Origin: Trileptium ribeirensis
Lineage: Eukaryota > Nematoda > Enoplea > Enoplida > Thoracostomopsidae
NCBI GenBank assembly: GCA_030248225.1
Contig: JASANE010000314.1
Coordinates: 1 to 64,000 of the forward strand
Reading direction: 5' to 3'
Length of the DNA stretch: 64,000 nt
Below the pieces are notes generated by a model. It was not told the DNA's origin. It ran no database searches and saw nothing but the letters and a program-made list of their open reading frames with translations. Each line of letters opens with the position of its first letter. Position 1 is the stretch's first letter. Below, in pieces: positions 1 to 11,995 of the stretch. A program made the position numbers and the translations under genes.

Positions 1-859
1 ACTTCTGAACTGTAGCAAATTGGTATTATTTGTAACGTACTTCGTTCAGTTACGTATGCTAGTTGACGGGACAATATTGAATTGTTGATTATGGGGTCGA
101 CCAGGCACTTTTATTTACCTAAACGGACTGCAGTTAAAATAGAAATGATATAAACAAAACTGTTAGAATGAAAAGCAGCTTGGGCTTATTGCTTATATAC
201 AAGGCTTAGTGCTTAGTTTAATATCACTATTACTGGCTGGGGTTTAATTGAGATATGTATATAAGTTATTTGGGGGATTTTTTTTCGGTAACTATGTGCT
301 ATGACTTCAAAATTAATACCGCTCGATTCCTCTCGTCGAGACGGTTCCATTGGATCTTGTCGCGATCGAAGATTTTTTCCAATTTTTTATGCTCAAAGGT
401 ACTCCCTTGGTGAAGCGAAAATTTTTTAAATGGCTTCAGGGAGTCATACCGTTGAACTCAGCTTGTCGTGCTAAGTACGAATATAGAAAAACCTGAGAGA
501 ATTTCCCCATGTTACCTGTGGGGAAAGGCGTGTCCATAGGTCAACGGAGGATTTTAATTGCATTTTATAGTGTTTTTTCATACCTTTCAAACCTGTATAT
601 GGTTGCATATGTATTATTTTCTTACTGAAAACATATATTTCCGCAAGCCGTACTTCATTTTAGTAAGGATTTTGTTAGTCGAAGTATAAGCAGTAGTATT
701 GAGTTTTGTTATAAACATTTTTGTTAGACCTTCATTTTGATGTCACCTTAAAATATCTGGGGGTAGACGTGGGGGAAGGCAAAATTAACCTGGTGGACAT
801 GGCTTGGGGAACACCCAAAATTCTAGAAGGCGGGGCTCGAAAGTCTTGCTTTTCTCTGT

Positions 860-1700
860 AAAGATGCTACTCAGAGCGTAGCGGAGATTGTGTGTTGCAA
901 GAGTGAAAGCTTTTAAATTTTGTCTTGCCATAACTCGGCAACGACATGACCGATTTTCTTGATCTTGGGTTCATTCGAACCGAAGCTTTTGATTTGAGGT
1001 CTAGTTCTGGGGTCAGAGACCAAAATGAGGGTTTTTAGTACACTTCACGGAAGCAAGGATATTTTTATCTTAAGTTGAGAATTTTCTCCTGGGTGGTTTT
1101 ATTTGATAGTAATATGATAAGTGCCGATGCCTCTTTTTTGTTTTTCGATTAAGGTTCCGGTTGTGGAGTTATGGGTTGGAAATATGGCATCGTCGTGGTT
1201 CCTCGACCCAAAATACGAAAATTTATTCTGACGTCCTGGGCGACTGAAACGTTTCACCTGGAGGTTTTCAGGCGTGGGAAAAATCATTTTCGGTGTTGGT
1301 TTTGCTCTGCGACCCCTTTTCTCAACTGTACGGAGGTCTGGCGGCCCCATGATTCGGGGTCTGAGGTCAAAATTAGGGTTTTTACCACATTGTAGTATAT
1401 ACCTTTCATGGAAGCAAGGTTATTGTATCTTTCGAATTTTTTACTATGATTGGTTATATTTCATGGTAAAATGATAAGTTCCGATGCCTCTTTTTTGTTT
1501 TTCGATTAAGGCTCCGGTTCTGTAGTTATGGGGTTTCATGTATGTATATATATGGCACCCTCGTGGTTCATCGCCCAAAATTCGAAAATTTGTTCTAACG
1601 TCCGGGGCGGCAGAAAAGTTACGCTTGGGTGTTTTTGGGTAGGGGAAACTCATTGTATCTTGATAGAGTTATTAGTTTAGGATACTAGCTTGTGTCTGCA
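860..1700 (+). repeat. Repeat family K, two tandem units
   Basis: Contains about two units marked by GATTAAGGYTCCGGTT near 1147 and 1504 (spacing 357). The same units recur at 25790-27240, and both copies share a leader beginning AGATTGTGTGTTGCA (about 890 and 25625). Open frames across it are by-products of the repeat. Confidence 0.8.
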
Positions 1701-4189
1701 AAACTCTGTATTAGGAATAATGGTCAAAAACCGTGTTAAATTTTGTCCCCCACCCCCCTTCCCCCCGAAAAATTACATTTATTGGGAAATTGCTTTTTAA
1801 AGTAGTGTTGTGAAATTGTAGTAAACTGATTATCACATTGCACCAAATTCCGTTGACGCTAGAGCCATGTGTGGCGTTTGGAATATCGGATAAGCAACTT
1901 TTTGTTACGAAACTGGCGACTCGTTGTTCGGTTTATATGTGATACCGTCGTCTCTGGCACGTACGTAACTTATTTTATGAATATATACAATGATCGCACT
2001 GGTTTTTTAATGTTTTATGTCGGTGGGGGCAACAGATCTAATCCACACGAAAAACTGAAATTTTTAAAAATTTTCAAATGTACGTAACTATTTCAAACTT
2101 TATTAATGAGTAATCGCCATCAGGATTGATGGGTCGGGAATGTGGACGGGAAACTTCGTTTATAACGGCAAACGGACATTAGTTTTCAATTTGATCTTTT
2201 CGCGACAACGAATAGACTTCAGAGCGACATATGGGGTGCGTTGTGAATCTAACTTAGCTACTGCTTGGGATAAAGAGAGAAGACCCGCGCTGCCTGAATT
2301 TCAGTGGTCGAGAACTAGCGATAAACGGGCTCGCCTCGCTCGTGGGAGCGGTTTTGCAATAGTTATAGCTTAAGCCTTGGGCTATCGGATGCAGTTTTAC
2401 AGTCTATGAAACATTACGTGCGCCGTAATTTACTTTGGTTTATTTTGCGAGATACAAATTTTGATACATTCGTTTAAAATGGCAGAGCGATACAAAGAAT
2501 GATTACTTTTAACCCTGGATGAAGTTTCACCCAAGCGTTTTTTGTAATTATGTTATTTTCTGTGATTAGTGGTGCGTTGAATGAGGTTAATGAATAACTT
2601 AGTTATAATATAAAAATATTGTGTTGAAAACGCTTTACGAACTAAAGCTGTGTATCATGGAAACTATAATTAACCAGCGATATTAATGAAATTTTTGGGA
2701 TAAAGGCCATTGACTGAAAACTTTTTTTATGCATCCGTACTGAAAAATATTCTGTCTAATAGCCGTAAACGTGCTTTGATTTACTATGTAATATTAATTG
2801 TTTTACCGATATATATACGTAACATTAAACCGTATTGCACTGATTTGTAATAACCTGGCCCGTGCAATATGTAGGTAACTGGTATTATAACTTTTTTGTT
2901 GAACTCGATCTACTCGTACACGATTTTGTTATATGGTCACTGTATCTCGTTGGCTGGTGGTGGCTGAATCATTTCGTAACGCCACGTCGCTTTATATCCT
3001 GTGATATGACCAACACTCTCGATTGTCGACATGTCGTCGCCGACTGCTCAGACTTTTATGTTTATTTCGATTGATAGTGGTAAATAATTTTTTGATTCGT
3101 ACAACAATATAATTTTACATAAATTTGTACCAGAAACAAGACATGAGCGTAAAACGTTACTGAGAGTTTTATCATATAATAGAACTACATGACATTCAGC
3201 TAGAGCTCTCGTAAAACTTGCCGAAGGTCGTAGTCATTTATTATTTCTATTACCTTTCTAACTATACCTGTACGTTAGCGTCAGAACTTTTAATTAATGT
3301 AATTAGCCGAAACGGTATTTGAACAAATATATATTTCTTAAAAGTAAACTGAGTTTCTACTAAGAATATAAACCAAAATTGTGTGCTGTCTGTTAGTGAC
3401 GGGCAGAGATTTGGATTACCATGTACGGATATTCGGGTAAAATTAAGGGATATATCGGGTAATCAGGATATGGAAAATAATATCCTAAAACTTCAAAATT
3501 TATTTAAACTTCAAAAACTATATATACTAGACTTTACCATTCACTACTACAACTCTGTTTTATGATGTATTATGGTGTTGATAAACGAACTTTTGATAAA
3601 ATGCTTTTGCACCAATGTTGCGGTATAGGGATATACTGAGTCGACGACTACGCCATTTTAGTGAACAAAAAATCTTTTACTAAAAGAGGCTCAACCGAGG
3701 CAGAAGGCCTGGCGCGCTATTTCAATCTATACTTAACGCTAATTTATTTTCAATAAAGCTCAAGTTTAGGATATTTCGGATATCTTGGGAATTTAGATGG
3801 GGTTATCAGAGAGCCGCCAGAGCCAACTGGAAGAAATAGATGCGGGATTGCCCATAAGCCTACAGTATAGTCCAAACAGCCGGGGCTAATTGCGTACATA
3901 AATTCTGACAAAAAATGTAAGTTTGTGGCATCTGGAGTTTGGCATTGCATTAAGAAATCTGCAGGACAAAGTGCCACTCTAAAAAGATTGTTTTAAAAAT
4001 ATGAATATTCCCTGAGTTTTCATGGTATATCGTAAAAAAACTTTTGTTCAGGCTTTGGCATAGTCCTGAAAGCAGAATATAATCAACCAACTGAAGATAA
4101 GGAAATGGGGTTTGTGTGAGCTAAATGGGCTGAGCCGCTAGAAAACGACTGAAAAGGTTTGAATTATTCTTTCTGGATTCTAGGTAATC

Positions 4190-4480
4190 CAACCAACCTA
4201 TCTAACGCACGGGAAAACCTAAACATACACCATTCTTGATGCTCTGTTTGCAACATATATCTCGGCAAATGAAACTACATTCTGGAAATTCTTGGACATA
4301 CTACATTCTGGAAATAGAGATCGTCAGCGATAAAGTAGCCCAGGATGTGGTCCAACAAAAAAGTGACGTTAAGCAAAGTTGTAGTTCTCTATGAGTTGAC
4401 TCCAAGCACTGGTTTCTGGAAGCCTGTCGCGAGATATAGGCTAACTATTCCTAATTTTCAGGCTATAAAACAGCATCATA
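4190..4480. repeat. Diverged fragment of repeat family D
   Basis: Resembles parts of the 29240-30530 element: one tandem unit (ATTCTTGATGCTCTGTTTGC and ATTCTGGAAAT motifs) followed by the body motif AGGATGTGGTCC. No ends are visible. Confidence 0.6.
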
Positions 4481-4840
4481 CCATTAGAAATAGTACATAT
4501 ATACTGTTTAATGTCTTATAAACATTTAGCATACAGAAAGCCATAAATTTGGGAGACAAATTAATCTCGGCTTTAGTTGTGCATGATAGTTTCGTGTGAA
4601 TGAGGAGACCAATGTGGGGAAATATCTCACGAACATGGGTTATCTGTGGTTAGCAAGCTCAACTAAGATTTGTCGCCCAATATTAAACTTATGCCATTAA
4701 TGAGAAGTATAATTATGCATATTTTCAATTGTGTGAAATAAGTATACGCTACGATTCGACACAAAACTTCGTATTTGCAGTGAGTGACCGGGAAGGAATG
4801 AAATTAATAATTTCAGTGTAAAAGCCACTAATATATATAT

Positions 4841-6074
4841 CAGGGAGTATATAACCGGAATTCCCGTTCCGGCGAAAATCGTGTTCCGGTTGCGGTTCCG
4901 GCAAAGGGCAAAAACCATATATACCGGAACCGGAATTCCGGTTTAAAATATTTTGTAAGAAATTTTCCATATTTTTGCTTCACCTGTGGTCCAAAAATTA
5001 TGTAATATGTACGTAATGACCAAGTTCCAATACAACTAAGCAAACGAAAAGATTAACTCAGCGATTTGCCATGTGAAACGTATATAAGTAGGGCACATAA
5101 ATTTAGTAGAAATTTTTGCTAACAAAACAAAGCCAGATCGATGTTTGCAGCAGCTATTTCACAATTTCAGAAGTTTGCGGGGTATGTTCGAATTAAACTG
5201 GTCCAACTCGGTAACACAGTATGGATTACGTAGAAGTGCTTAGCTCTAAGCTTGGCTAACATAAATTGCGTCAAACACAAGCCAGTGCGCTTGTAAACTT
5301 TGTAAATCAGTCTACATTGAAGTAAACTAGCGTTATCTGTCACGCAGCCAGAAACTGCGTCCTTGGCAAAGAGCTGTATTCATTGAAACTGTGCGAGCAG
5401 TATAACAGTTGATCTCATTTATAGCATTGTGGTTAAAAGTTATCATCATTATCATTTAAACGCTAGCCAAAATAGCGTCTCTGACTACTGATCAGAAAAT
5501 TATAGTAATATTTCCTATTATTTTATCTTAGAACCATATAAACCAATAATGTCAAGTTTCCTATAGAATAACATGAAACAAACGTATGTGTAGTAAAGGG
5601 AGGCGACTGGAAACATTTTCTAAAGTGTTTCTTCTACAGAGCGAAAGTGTTTCCTCTACAAAGCGAAAGTGTTTCCTCTACAAAGCGAAAGTGTTTCCTC
5701 TACAGAGCGAAAGTGTTTCCTCTACAGAGGGAAAGTGTTTATTCTACGCTCCATGCGTTATAAGCACATTCATTTTGACTCAATATACGCAAGGGTGTAT
5801 AGTGGAAGGAATTTTTTGCTGTGGGGGTCCAAAACTGACATATTGATCGATAAATAAACATTTAGCTTCCTCAAACTCTTTAAAGTTCCAAACAGGCAAT
5901 AATGCCATCACAATACATTAAGTTTAATGTAAAAGGTATTTTGAACACATTTTAAATCCACCGTACCTGCATTTCTTTCTTCATCTGTTTTACTATATCT
6001 AGGTTTCGAAGACCTGGTTCCGGATCCGGTTTAAATGGACGGTTCCGGTAAATTTAGGTTCGGGTTATTCCCTG
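4841..6074. mobile_element. hAT-like DNA transposon, non-autonomous (family G copy 1)
   Basis: The ends are CAGGGAGTATATAACCGGAA and, reversed, CAGGGAATAACCCGAACCTA. Eight-base flanks ATATATAT (4833-4840) and AGATATAT (6075-6082) differ at one position, as expected of an 8 bp hAT target duplication. Both subterminal regions are rich in short CCGG motifs. No transposase frame is visible. A second copy lies inverted at 10450-11995. Confidence 0.7.
5619..5748. repeat. 22 bp tandem repeat, about 5.5 copies
   Basis: Copies of GCGAAAGTGTTTCCTCTACA plus two bases begin at 5641, 5663, 5685 and 5707, with degenerate copies on either side. The array lies inside the hAT-like element. Confidence 0.9.
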
Positions 6075-6094
6075 AGATATATATATACTAAGGA

Positions 6095-6821
6095 TGTACC
6101 GGGGTTTAGCCCCGGGCCCGGGGCAACAAATTTAGCCCCGTGCCCGGGGCAGCAAATTTAGTCCCAGGTCGGGGCTACTGTTGCACAAAAAATATTTTTG
6201 GCACCAAATTAGTAGAACAGATAAACAATCTGGAGCTTTAGCTGAAAATATAATGCTTGCTACTAAAGAGGACAGTGAAAATTCCACAGCGCCTTCCTGA
6301 AACTGTGAACTCAGCTCGCAACGTACAGTTTATTAAATTAATAAACTGAAATGTTGAAACGATTTGTGTTGAGTTTTTGATATTTCAACAAGATTATTAC
6401 GTATACGGACAAACTTCGGATATGGTTTTTAACAATAGTAATTAAATGATGATTTGGTTTTTGATATATTCGCATATATGCAGACGATCCATACATGCTA
6501 GTGGGGTAGAACCCCTCCCCCTCGAGGAGGTAACCCCCGGTAGTCGGCGAAATGTTTCTAGGAGGAGGTCCGTACGGTAGCGAGGACCTTTTTTTGTTCG
6601 CCGGCGTCAAATTTTCGCTTATGAGTTCACCTCACTCTGCGGGGTGGGGGGGGTCAAGGTTCCCAGGGATTTTACCCCATTCTACCCCCTGTCGGGATGT
6701 ATATATATGTGGTACATATGCTGTATATGCGCTGGAAAATCGAACACATAGTACTTTTCGGCCAGGGGCGGGGCAAGCGTAGCCCCTGCTCCGGCCCCGG
6801 TAGAATTCTTTCCCCGGTACA
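6095..6821. mobile_element. TIR element with GC-rich ends (family J)
   Basis: Perfect 10 bp inverted ends TGTACCGGGG and CCCCGGTACA. Just inside each end are repeated GCCCCG/CGGGGC motifs, similar to transposase-binding arrays of hAT MITEs. An inner inverted pair GGGGTAGAA/TTCTACCCC at about 6503 and 6680 suggests a nested insertion. No transposase and no clear target duplication were seen. Confidence 0.55.
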
Positions 6822-7161
6822 ACATTAATATATATATGTAGTATATATATAAATATATTAGTGGAAATATTTGTACTTTGTGTTTCTTCTATAGTAACAT
6901 TACTTAATGCAACGAAGTATGTTTTTACATAATAAAACCCTTCGTGCTGTTTCATTGGTAGTTCAACTCAAACTAAAATACACTAACATAGAAAAATATT
7001 TTCGTGGAAATTTTGGTTTTTGTATTACTTCACTGGTACGTTTACTTAAATATAATACGGTATGTTTTTACATAATATAATAAAAACAGTTATGCTATAG
7101 CAACCATATCGTTGCTTTCTGCTGGATTCAGTTGGAAATAGATGTATGTGTATATATATTT

Positions 7162-7606
7162 GAGCGGAGCGAAGCGAAGCATTTTTGTTTTCTGTGTGGG
7201 AGTAAAAAGGCCGATGTCCGTTCGTTCGTTCGTTCGGTCCGACGGATCTCAAGAACCACTGAACCGATTTAAAAAAAACTTTTTTTGTTTGAAAGCCTAT
7301 CATGTCTGAGTGTGCACCTGATATTTGGGATTAAAAATTTTTGAGTGGTTAATTAGTAATGAGCTAATTACTTAAGCATATGCAGCTAAAATAAAGAATT
7401 TTGCAATATTTGTGTTATCTATTGAAATAGAACCGTTTCAATCAAACCATTATAGGGTTTTTGGGTCGAGGAATTCAAATATAATATTTTTACCAATGAT
7501 AAAGCCCTATACCCTATGCAATGTAGTTACAAGAACATAAAAGTGAGTACATTCGTAATGCCACAGCTCAAGCTCCGCTCACAAATGTAGTTCCACTACC
7601 GGCTAG
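7162..7606 (+). mobile_element. Helitron2/HINE-like element, family A copy 1
   Basis: Starts GAGCGGAGC after a host T; the complement GCTCCGCTC lies at 7572-7580. A hairpin (GTAGT, loop TCC, ACTAC, 7587-7599) follows, and the element ends CTAG before a T. It is 445 bp, with a (TTCG)n-like stretch near 7218. Near-identical copies lie at 8245-8697 (same strand) and 38413-38858 (minus), and all three end at the same bases. Confidence 0.75.
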
Positions 7607-8027
7607 TCACCTTTATATAGTAACGAAAAGATACACATATATTTCTAGGATTACACTAATGCAATAGGAGCCCTAATATCTTGTTTTATATATACTTTAA
7701 CTAAAGTCATCAATTATAGCAGCGCTAATTCAAAATGATTGGTTTTAGCTGTGAATGGAACCTGTTATATTTTGGATTGGCGCAACCGAGACGGTTTAGA
7801 ATTCAGTAAAAGCCCCCTTCGAACCTAAGTGTTGTTTTCTTATAATGGATTCTTATGTTATATGGCATGCTAATGTGCGATTTTCTCTTCTAGGTGTAAA
7901 GTTAACATTGAAATAAACAAAAAATTTGTTTTCATGTTTTTTATGCAGGCTGCATTGATGCCCATTTGAGATTATATAAGCCGTATATATACTTTATAGC
8001 GATTGTGCAGTTAATAGAATTTTGTAG

Positions 8028-8177
8028 TGCCAGAATACCGCGAGAAGCTATTGTACGAAAAGTCTCTTTACGATGCTTTGAAAGAGAAATACGGAGTTAT
8101 TGACGAGACCGATGAGTTACCGGAAGCAGAGCCTTGTGATGTCAACAACTTTGGTGTCATACTACCTGGTCAAAGAA
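8028..8177 (+). CDS. TBCEL: TBCEL exon 1 of those found: N-terminal segment
   Basis: Encodes residues 1-50 plus one base of codon 51, beginning PEYREKLLYEKSLYDALKEK after a split first codon. The SLYDALKEKYG part aligns with the SFMQVLCEKYS region close to the N-terminus of human TBCEL, so little protein is missing upstream. The donor is A|gtatgt (phase 1). The acceptor is uncertain. The tag ending at 8027 leaves TG, so the initiator could be an ATG split across the junction (A from the previous exon). An ag at 8016-8017 would instead add four codons (N, F, V, V). An in-frame TAG at 8015-8017 rules out extension further upstream, and there is no in-frame ATG inside the exon. Two near-identical 450 bp mobile elements flank it, 421 bp upstream and 67 bp downstream. 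Confidence 0.85.
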
Positions 8178-8244
8178 GTATGTTTGTATCGATGTATGTA
8201 GAAGAACCATCTTCAATACGAAAATAAAGTAGCTATGAGTCTCT

Positions 8245-8697
8245 GAGCGGAGCTCGGCGAAGCCGAGCGAAGCGTTTTTATTTTCTGTCTGGGAGTAAAA
8301 AGGTCGATGTCCGTCCGTTCGTTCGTTCGGTCCGACGGATCTCAAGAACCACTGAACGGATTTTAAAAAACTTTTTTTGTTTGAAAGCCTATCATGTCAG
8401 AGTGTGCACCTGATATTTGGGATTAAAAAATTTTGAGTGGTTAATTAGTAATTAGCTAATTAGTTAATTTTATGCAGCTAAAATAGAGAATTTTGCAATA
8501 TTTGTGTTATTTATTGAAATAGAATCGTTTCGATCAAACCATTATAGGTTTTTGGGTCGAAGAATTCAAATATAATATTTTTACCAATGATAAAGCCCTA
8601 TGCCCTATGCAATGTAGTTACAAGAACATAAAATTGAGTACATTCGTAATGCCACAGCCCAAGCTCCGCTCACAAATGTAGTTCCACTACCGACTAG
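8245..8697 (+). mobile_element. Helitron2/HINE-like element, family A copy 2
   Basis: Same ends, hairpin and body as the copy at 7162. It begins 67 bp after the donor of TBCEL exon 1. The length is 453 bp, differing mainly by a longer GAGCGGAGCTCGGCGAAGCC start. Confidence 0.78.
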
Positions 8698-10449
8698 TCT
8701 CACGGGTACGCTGTTTTGTATACGGGTTGGTTAAAAGACATTGTCTCATGTGATGGCTAGGATGCATATTATGGAAGAACGCGTTGCACGAATGGGTAAA
8801 TCGTCTATCCCAGTTTGGTTCACAAAACCATAAATATGTACATTTAATATAAGCGGCTTGGTACCTGTGACTTAACACAAAATAAATCATACTGGCTTTC
8901 TAAAAATGTGATAGGTGGTCTTTGGCTATTATGGGCACCGTGGCGTTCTCCTGTGTAGTTGTAAAAATAGTTGATGAATATCGTCTTTTCGAGCAAATTA
9001 TAGCAAAGCACAACCACGTATCCCATCGAAATGCGTTAAAATTTACCACTTTAACTATTCCTCTATGTTACCACTAATTATTGTCTATTATGCTGTTATG
9101 CATTATTATTGTGTCTTATAAAATTATTTTCACCGAACGATTATTAGCAAACCACGCTAAACACATCGCCAACTCCAAGCTATTTATTGAATCCTACACA
9201 AACTCATTCGCCTGCGTTCATGTTTATGTTTAGTAGTTTTTCCTAGGAATAGATAAGCTATGGACACCCTATTTACCCGTTGCTGGACCTGGAGTGCGTC
9301 CCAGGTCCGTTTAAAGGTGCGAAGCCAAATCGAACATGTTAATGCTAATTTTCTTTGCTTGAAAATTTTCAAATATAAATGTGTTTATAAATATTCTTGC
9401 ATATAAAATTTGCGGGGTCTGTTGGTGCAGGCATATTTATTTAATTAAATTTATTGTCATCTTGCAGAATCATAGTTCATTTAGCGTTAGTGATGGTTGG
9501 CGGAGTGACTTAAACGTATGATTTAAACGGCTACTCCTCTGGATTATCAACTGGTTCTTTCAAATAATTACTGCTCATTCAGGGCCAGAAGAGTGGGGTG
9601 GCCTTTTAAGGTTTGCACGTATTCCAATTATATTTCATCCACAAAGGCTTTGGGCATCTTCGGAAACAGTTTAAAATGAAATTCTAAGCCGTCGCTGGAT
9701 CGTCAATGCGCTGCATATTTGTTTATAGAGTTATTAATAAAACTGTTATCGTCGAATTTTTATGGTCGACCTTGCCTTTTTCATTGTTGATCGAAAAATT
9801 TCGGGGTCGGAGTTTATTCAGTGAAAAGGTCGTCTCTGCTTTCCTATAGTGTGGAAATCCTACTTTCTGTTGCTGTGCAATAATAAATATATATATATTC
9901 CTCACCGCTTCCTAAACTTTGAGAATCAAATTTGTAACAACATGGTAATTGTTAAAACTGCTAACTGGCTATCTAAATAATGGAACCGTTGCTGGTGGTG
10001 TAATTTTCGTCTCTACGTTCCACAAACCTAACATAGGTGACTGCTCTAGCGAGCGGCTCAGGCATCCCAATAATTATTTGGCTGTGTGATTTCACAGAGA
10101 TTTTTCTAACTAAATGTAACACGTATAGCTCGAAATGAGCTGCTTCGGCTAGTCCTTGAAGGATCCTATGACAATGGTATTGTAAGTAGGTAGCATCAGA
10201 TAAAAGAAGCTACATTTTATTTTTTCCACTAGTGCATTCTTTTTATATTTAGCCTGATAATAAGTTATGTATTGACATGCCGTTAACGTGTGACTATTAT
10301 AAGGTTATAGTATTTCCTGTTTAATGCCGTACACCGTGTCCAGCTCGACCACGGTTTCTAGAAATGTTACAAGATCTTTTGGTTTCGGATCAGTGCAATT
10401 CTCGTTTATCTCGGTGTTTCATTTATGTGCTGTAGTTGTATCCTGTTGC
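8698..10449. other. Intron sequence, nothing recognised
   Basis: AT-rich, with stops in all frames. I saw no exon, RNA gene or clear repeat boundary here. Confidence 0.4.
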
Positions 10450-11995
10450 TAAAATAAATCAATCTTAGATAAATTTTACATTAAACTTAATGTATTGCGA
10501 TGACATTATTGCCTCTGGAACTTTGAAGATGGTGAGGAAGCTTATAATATTTATTTATCGGTCAAGATGTCGGCATTTTAGATCCGCAGACCAAAAAATG
10601 CTTTCCACTACATAATAGCCTTCCGTAAATTGTGCATATGCATGGCACGTAGATTAGACAATAATTTAGCTCTGTCTTCAATCGCCTCCCTTTACTCGAC
10701 ATCCCTTTGTTACATTTTATTTTGTAGGAAGGTTGACATTATTGGGTTATATGGTTTTAAAGAAATAAAAGAACGTATATTATAATTTCCTGATCAGTGG
10801 TCAGAGGCTTGTTCAGGCTAGAGTTGAGCAGCCAGTGCCCGTCAGCTAGATGAAGATGATTTTTTGATCAGGCTTCTATAAATGAGATAAAATGTAAAAC
10901 TGCTCCCATAGCTTCAATAAATTACAGTTCATTACCATGAACGCAGTTTCTGGCTGCGTTGCTGATGCGTTACTTTACTCCAATGTGGACTGATGTACAA
11001 ATTTCACGATCGCATGCTTGACGCAATTTATTTTAGCCAAGCTTACAGCTAATTACTTCTAAATAATTGAATTCTGAGTGAGTGAGTGAAACGAGCGAAG
11101 CGAAGAATTCTTACTAGCCAGGAGTGTGAAATTTGGCAGCATCTGTTTGTGGCTTTTTTTCGTGTGACATGCATAACTCTGATAGGCTGACCAGGTCGTC
11201 GATACCTCATTCGAAAGCTTGAAATCTCTTTTTGGGGCCGTTTAGTTTCCAAAAACCGATTCCAACACCTTCCCTTCAAAAGGGGGTCCGAAAGGGCCCA
11301 AGTAGAGTTACTAGGGATCCACCAAAATACGTTATAAGTCATATCTCGACAACCACCGGTGTGGTCTGGCCGAATTTGGGCTCATTTAGTTCAGAAAGTT
11401 TAGCTCTATTTAGCCGAGGTCACCTACGCTCCAGGCTTGGATCAAATTGGGTTTTAAAAAGCACCATTAGGACCCCCGAAAACATTAAATTGGTTATATC
11501 TTTTTAGCCGCTGGAGCGATTGGGCTAAGATTGGACTCATTTTGTTCTGAAAGCAAAGCTTTATATTGCTATATTCGCTGCGTTGCTATTGACTGTACCT
11601 GTCGACCGCAATTTATATTAGCCAATCTTTCAGCTAAGTACTTCTAATAATTCATACTCTGTTATACATATCAAGTTGGACCTGTTCAATTCTAACTTAC
11701 ACCGCAGATTTCGAAGTGGGAAAAACAGCTGCTACAATTATCGACCTGGCTTTGTTTTATTAAAAAAGTTCTGCATGGTCAAGACGAAAAATTTCTAATG
11801 CAAATATGTGTGTAACGTTTCACTGGGCAGTTTGCTGAGTTAATCTTTTTTGGTTTGTTTGTATAGGAACTTGATCATTGTGTATATATGTTGGACCGCA
11901 GATGTGGCAAAATTTAAACAATTATTTTTAACCGGCTACTTATGGTTTTTGCTTTTTGCAAGAACACGATTTTTTCCGAAACCGGAATTCCGGTT
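10450..11995 (-). mobile_element. Family G hAT-like element, inverted and interrupted copy 2
   Basis: The minus strand matches 4841-5960 along its length: the AATAATGYCATC region near 10500, GGAGGCGA near 10685, and an AAAGATTAACTCAGC block near 11850. It is interrupted at 11069-11608 by family C sequence, and about 45 bp of the G sequence is repeated on each side of that insert (11021-11067 and 11609-11660). The CAGGGA ends are lost. Confidence 0.7.
11069..11608 (+). mobile_element. Family C element, 5' part, inside family G copy 2
   Basis: Begins GAATTCTGAGTGAGTGAGTG, then shares GCGAAGCGAAGAATTCT with 40931 and 48044 and a body with the 48036 copy. The 3' inverted repeat was not found, so it is probably truncated or diverged. 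Confidence 0.6.

Larger units (their letters stand above)
1..4840. other. Non-coding upstream region, mostly unassigned
   Basis: I see no supported exon here. It is AT-rich sequence with many stops in all frames, apart from the repeat at about 860-1700 and a family D fragment at about 4190-4480. The missing first exon(s) of TBCEL could lie here or outside the window; no CAP-Gly-like peptide is visible. Confidence 0.5.

Noticed and set aside
2862..3074. Hydrophobic open frame as a small membrane protein
   Set aside because: No splice context, similarity or conserved start; consistent with chance in AT-rich DNA.
7200..7240. GTTCG repeats as a possible regulatory array or CRISPR-like repeat
   Set aside because: It is a short (TTCG)n-type stretch within family A and occurs in all three copies at the same place; there are no spacers.
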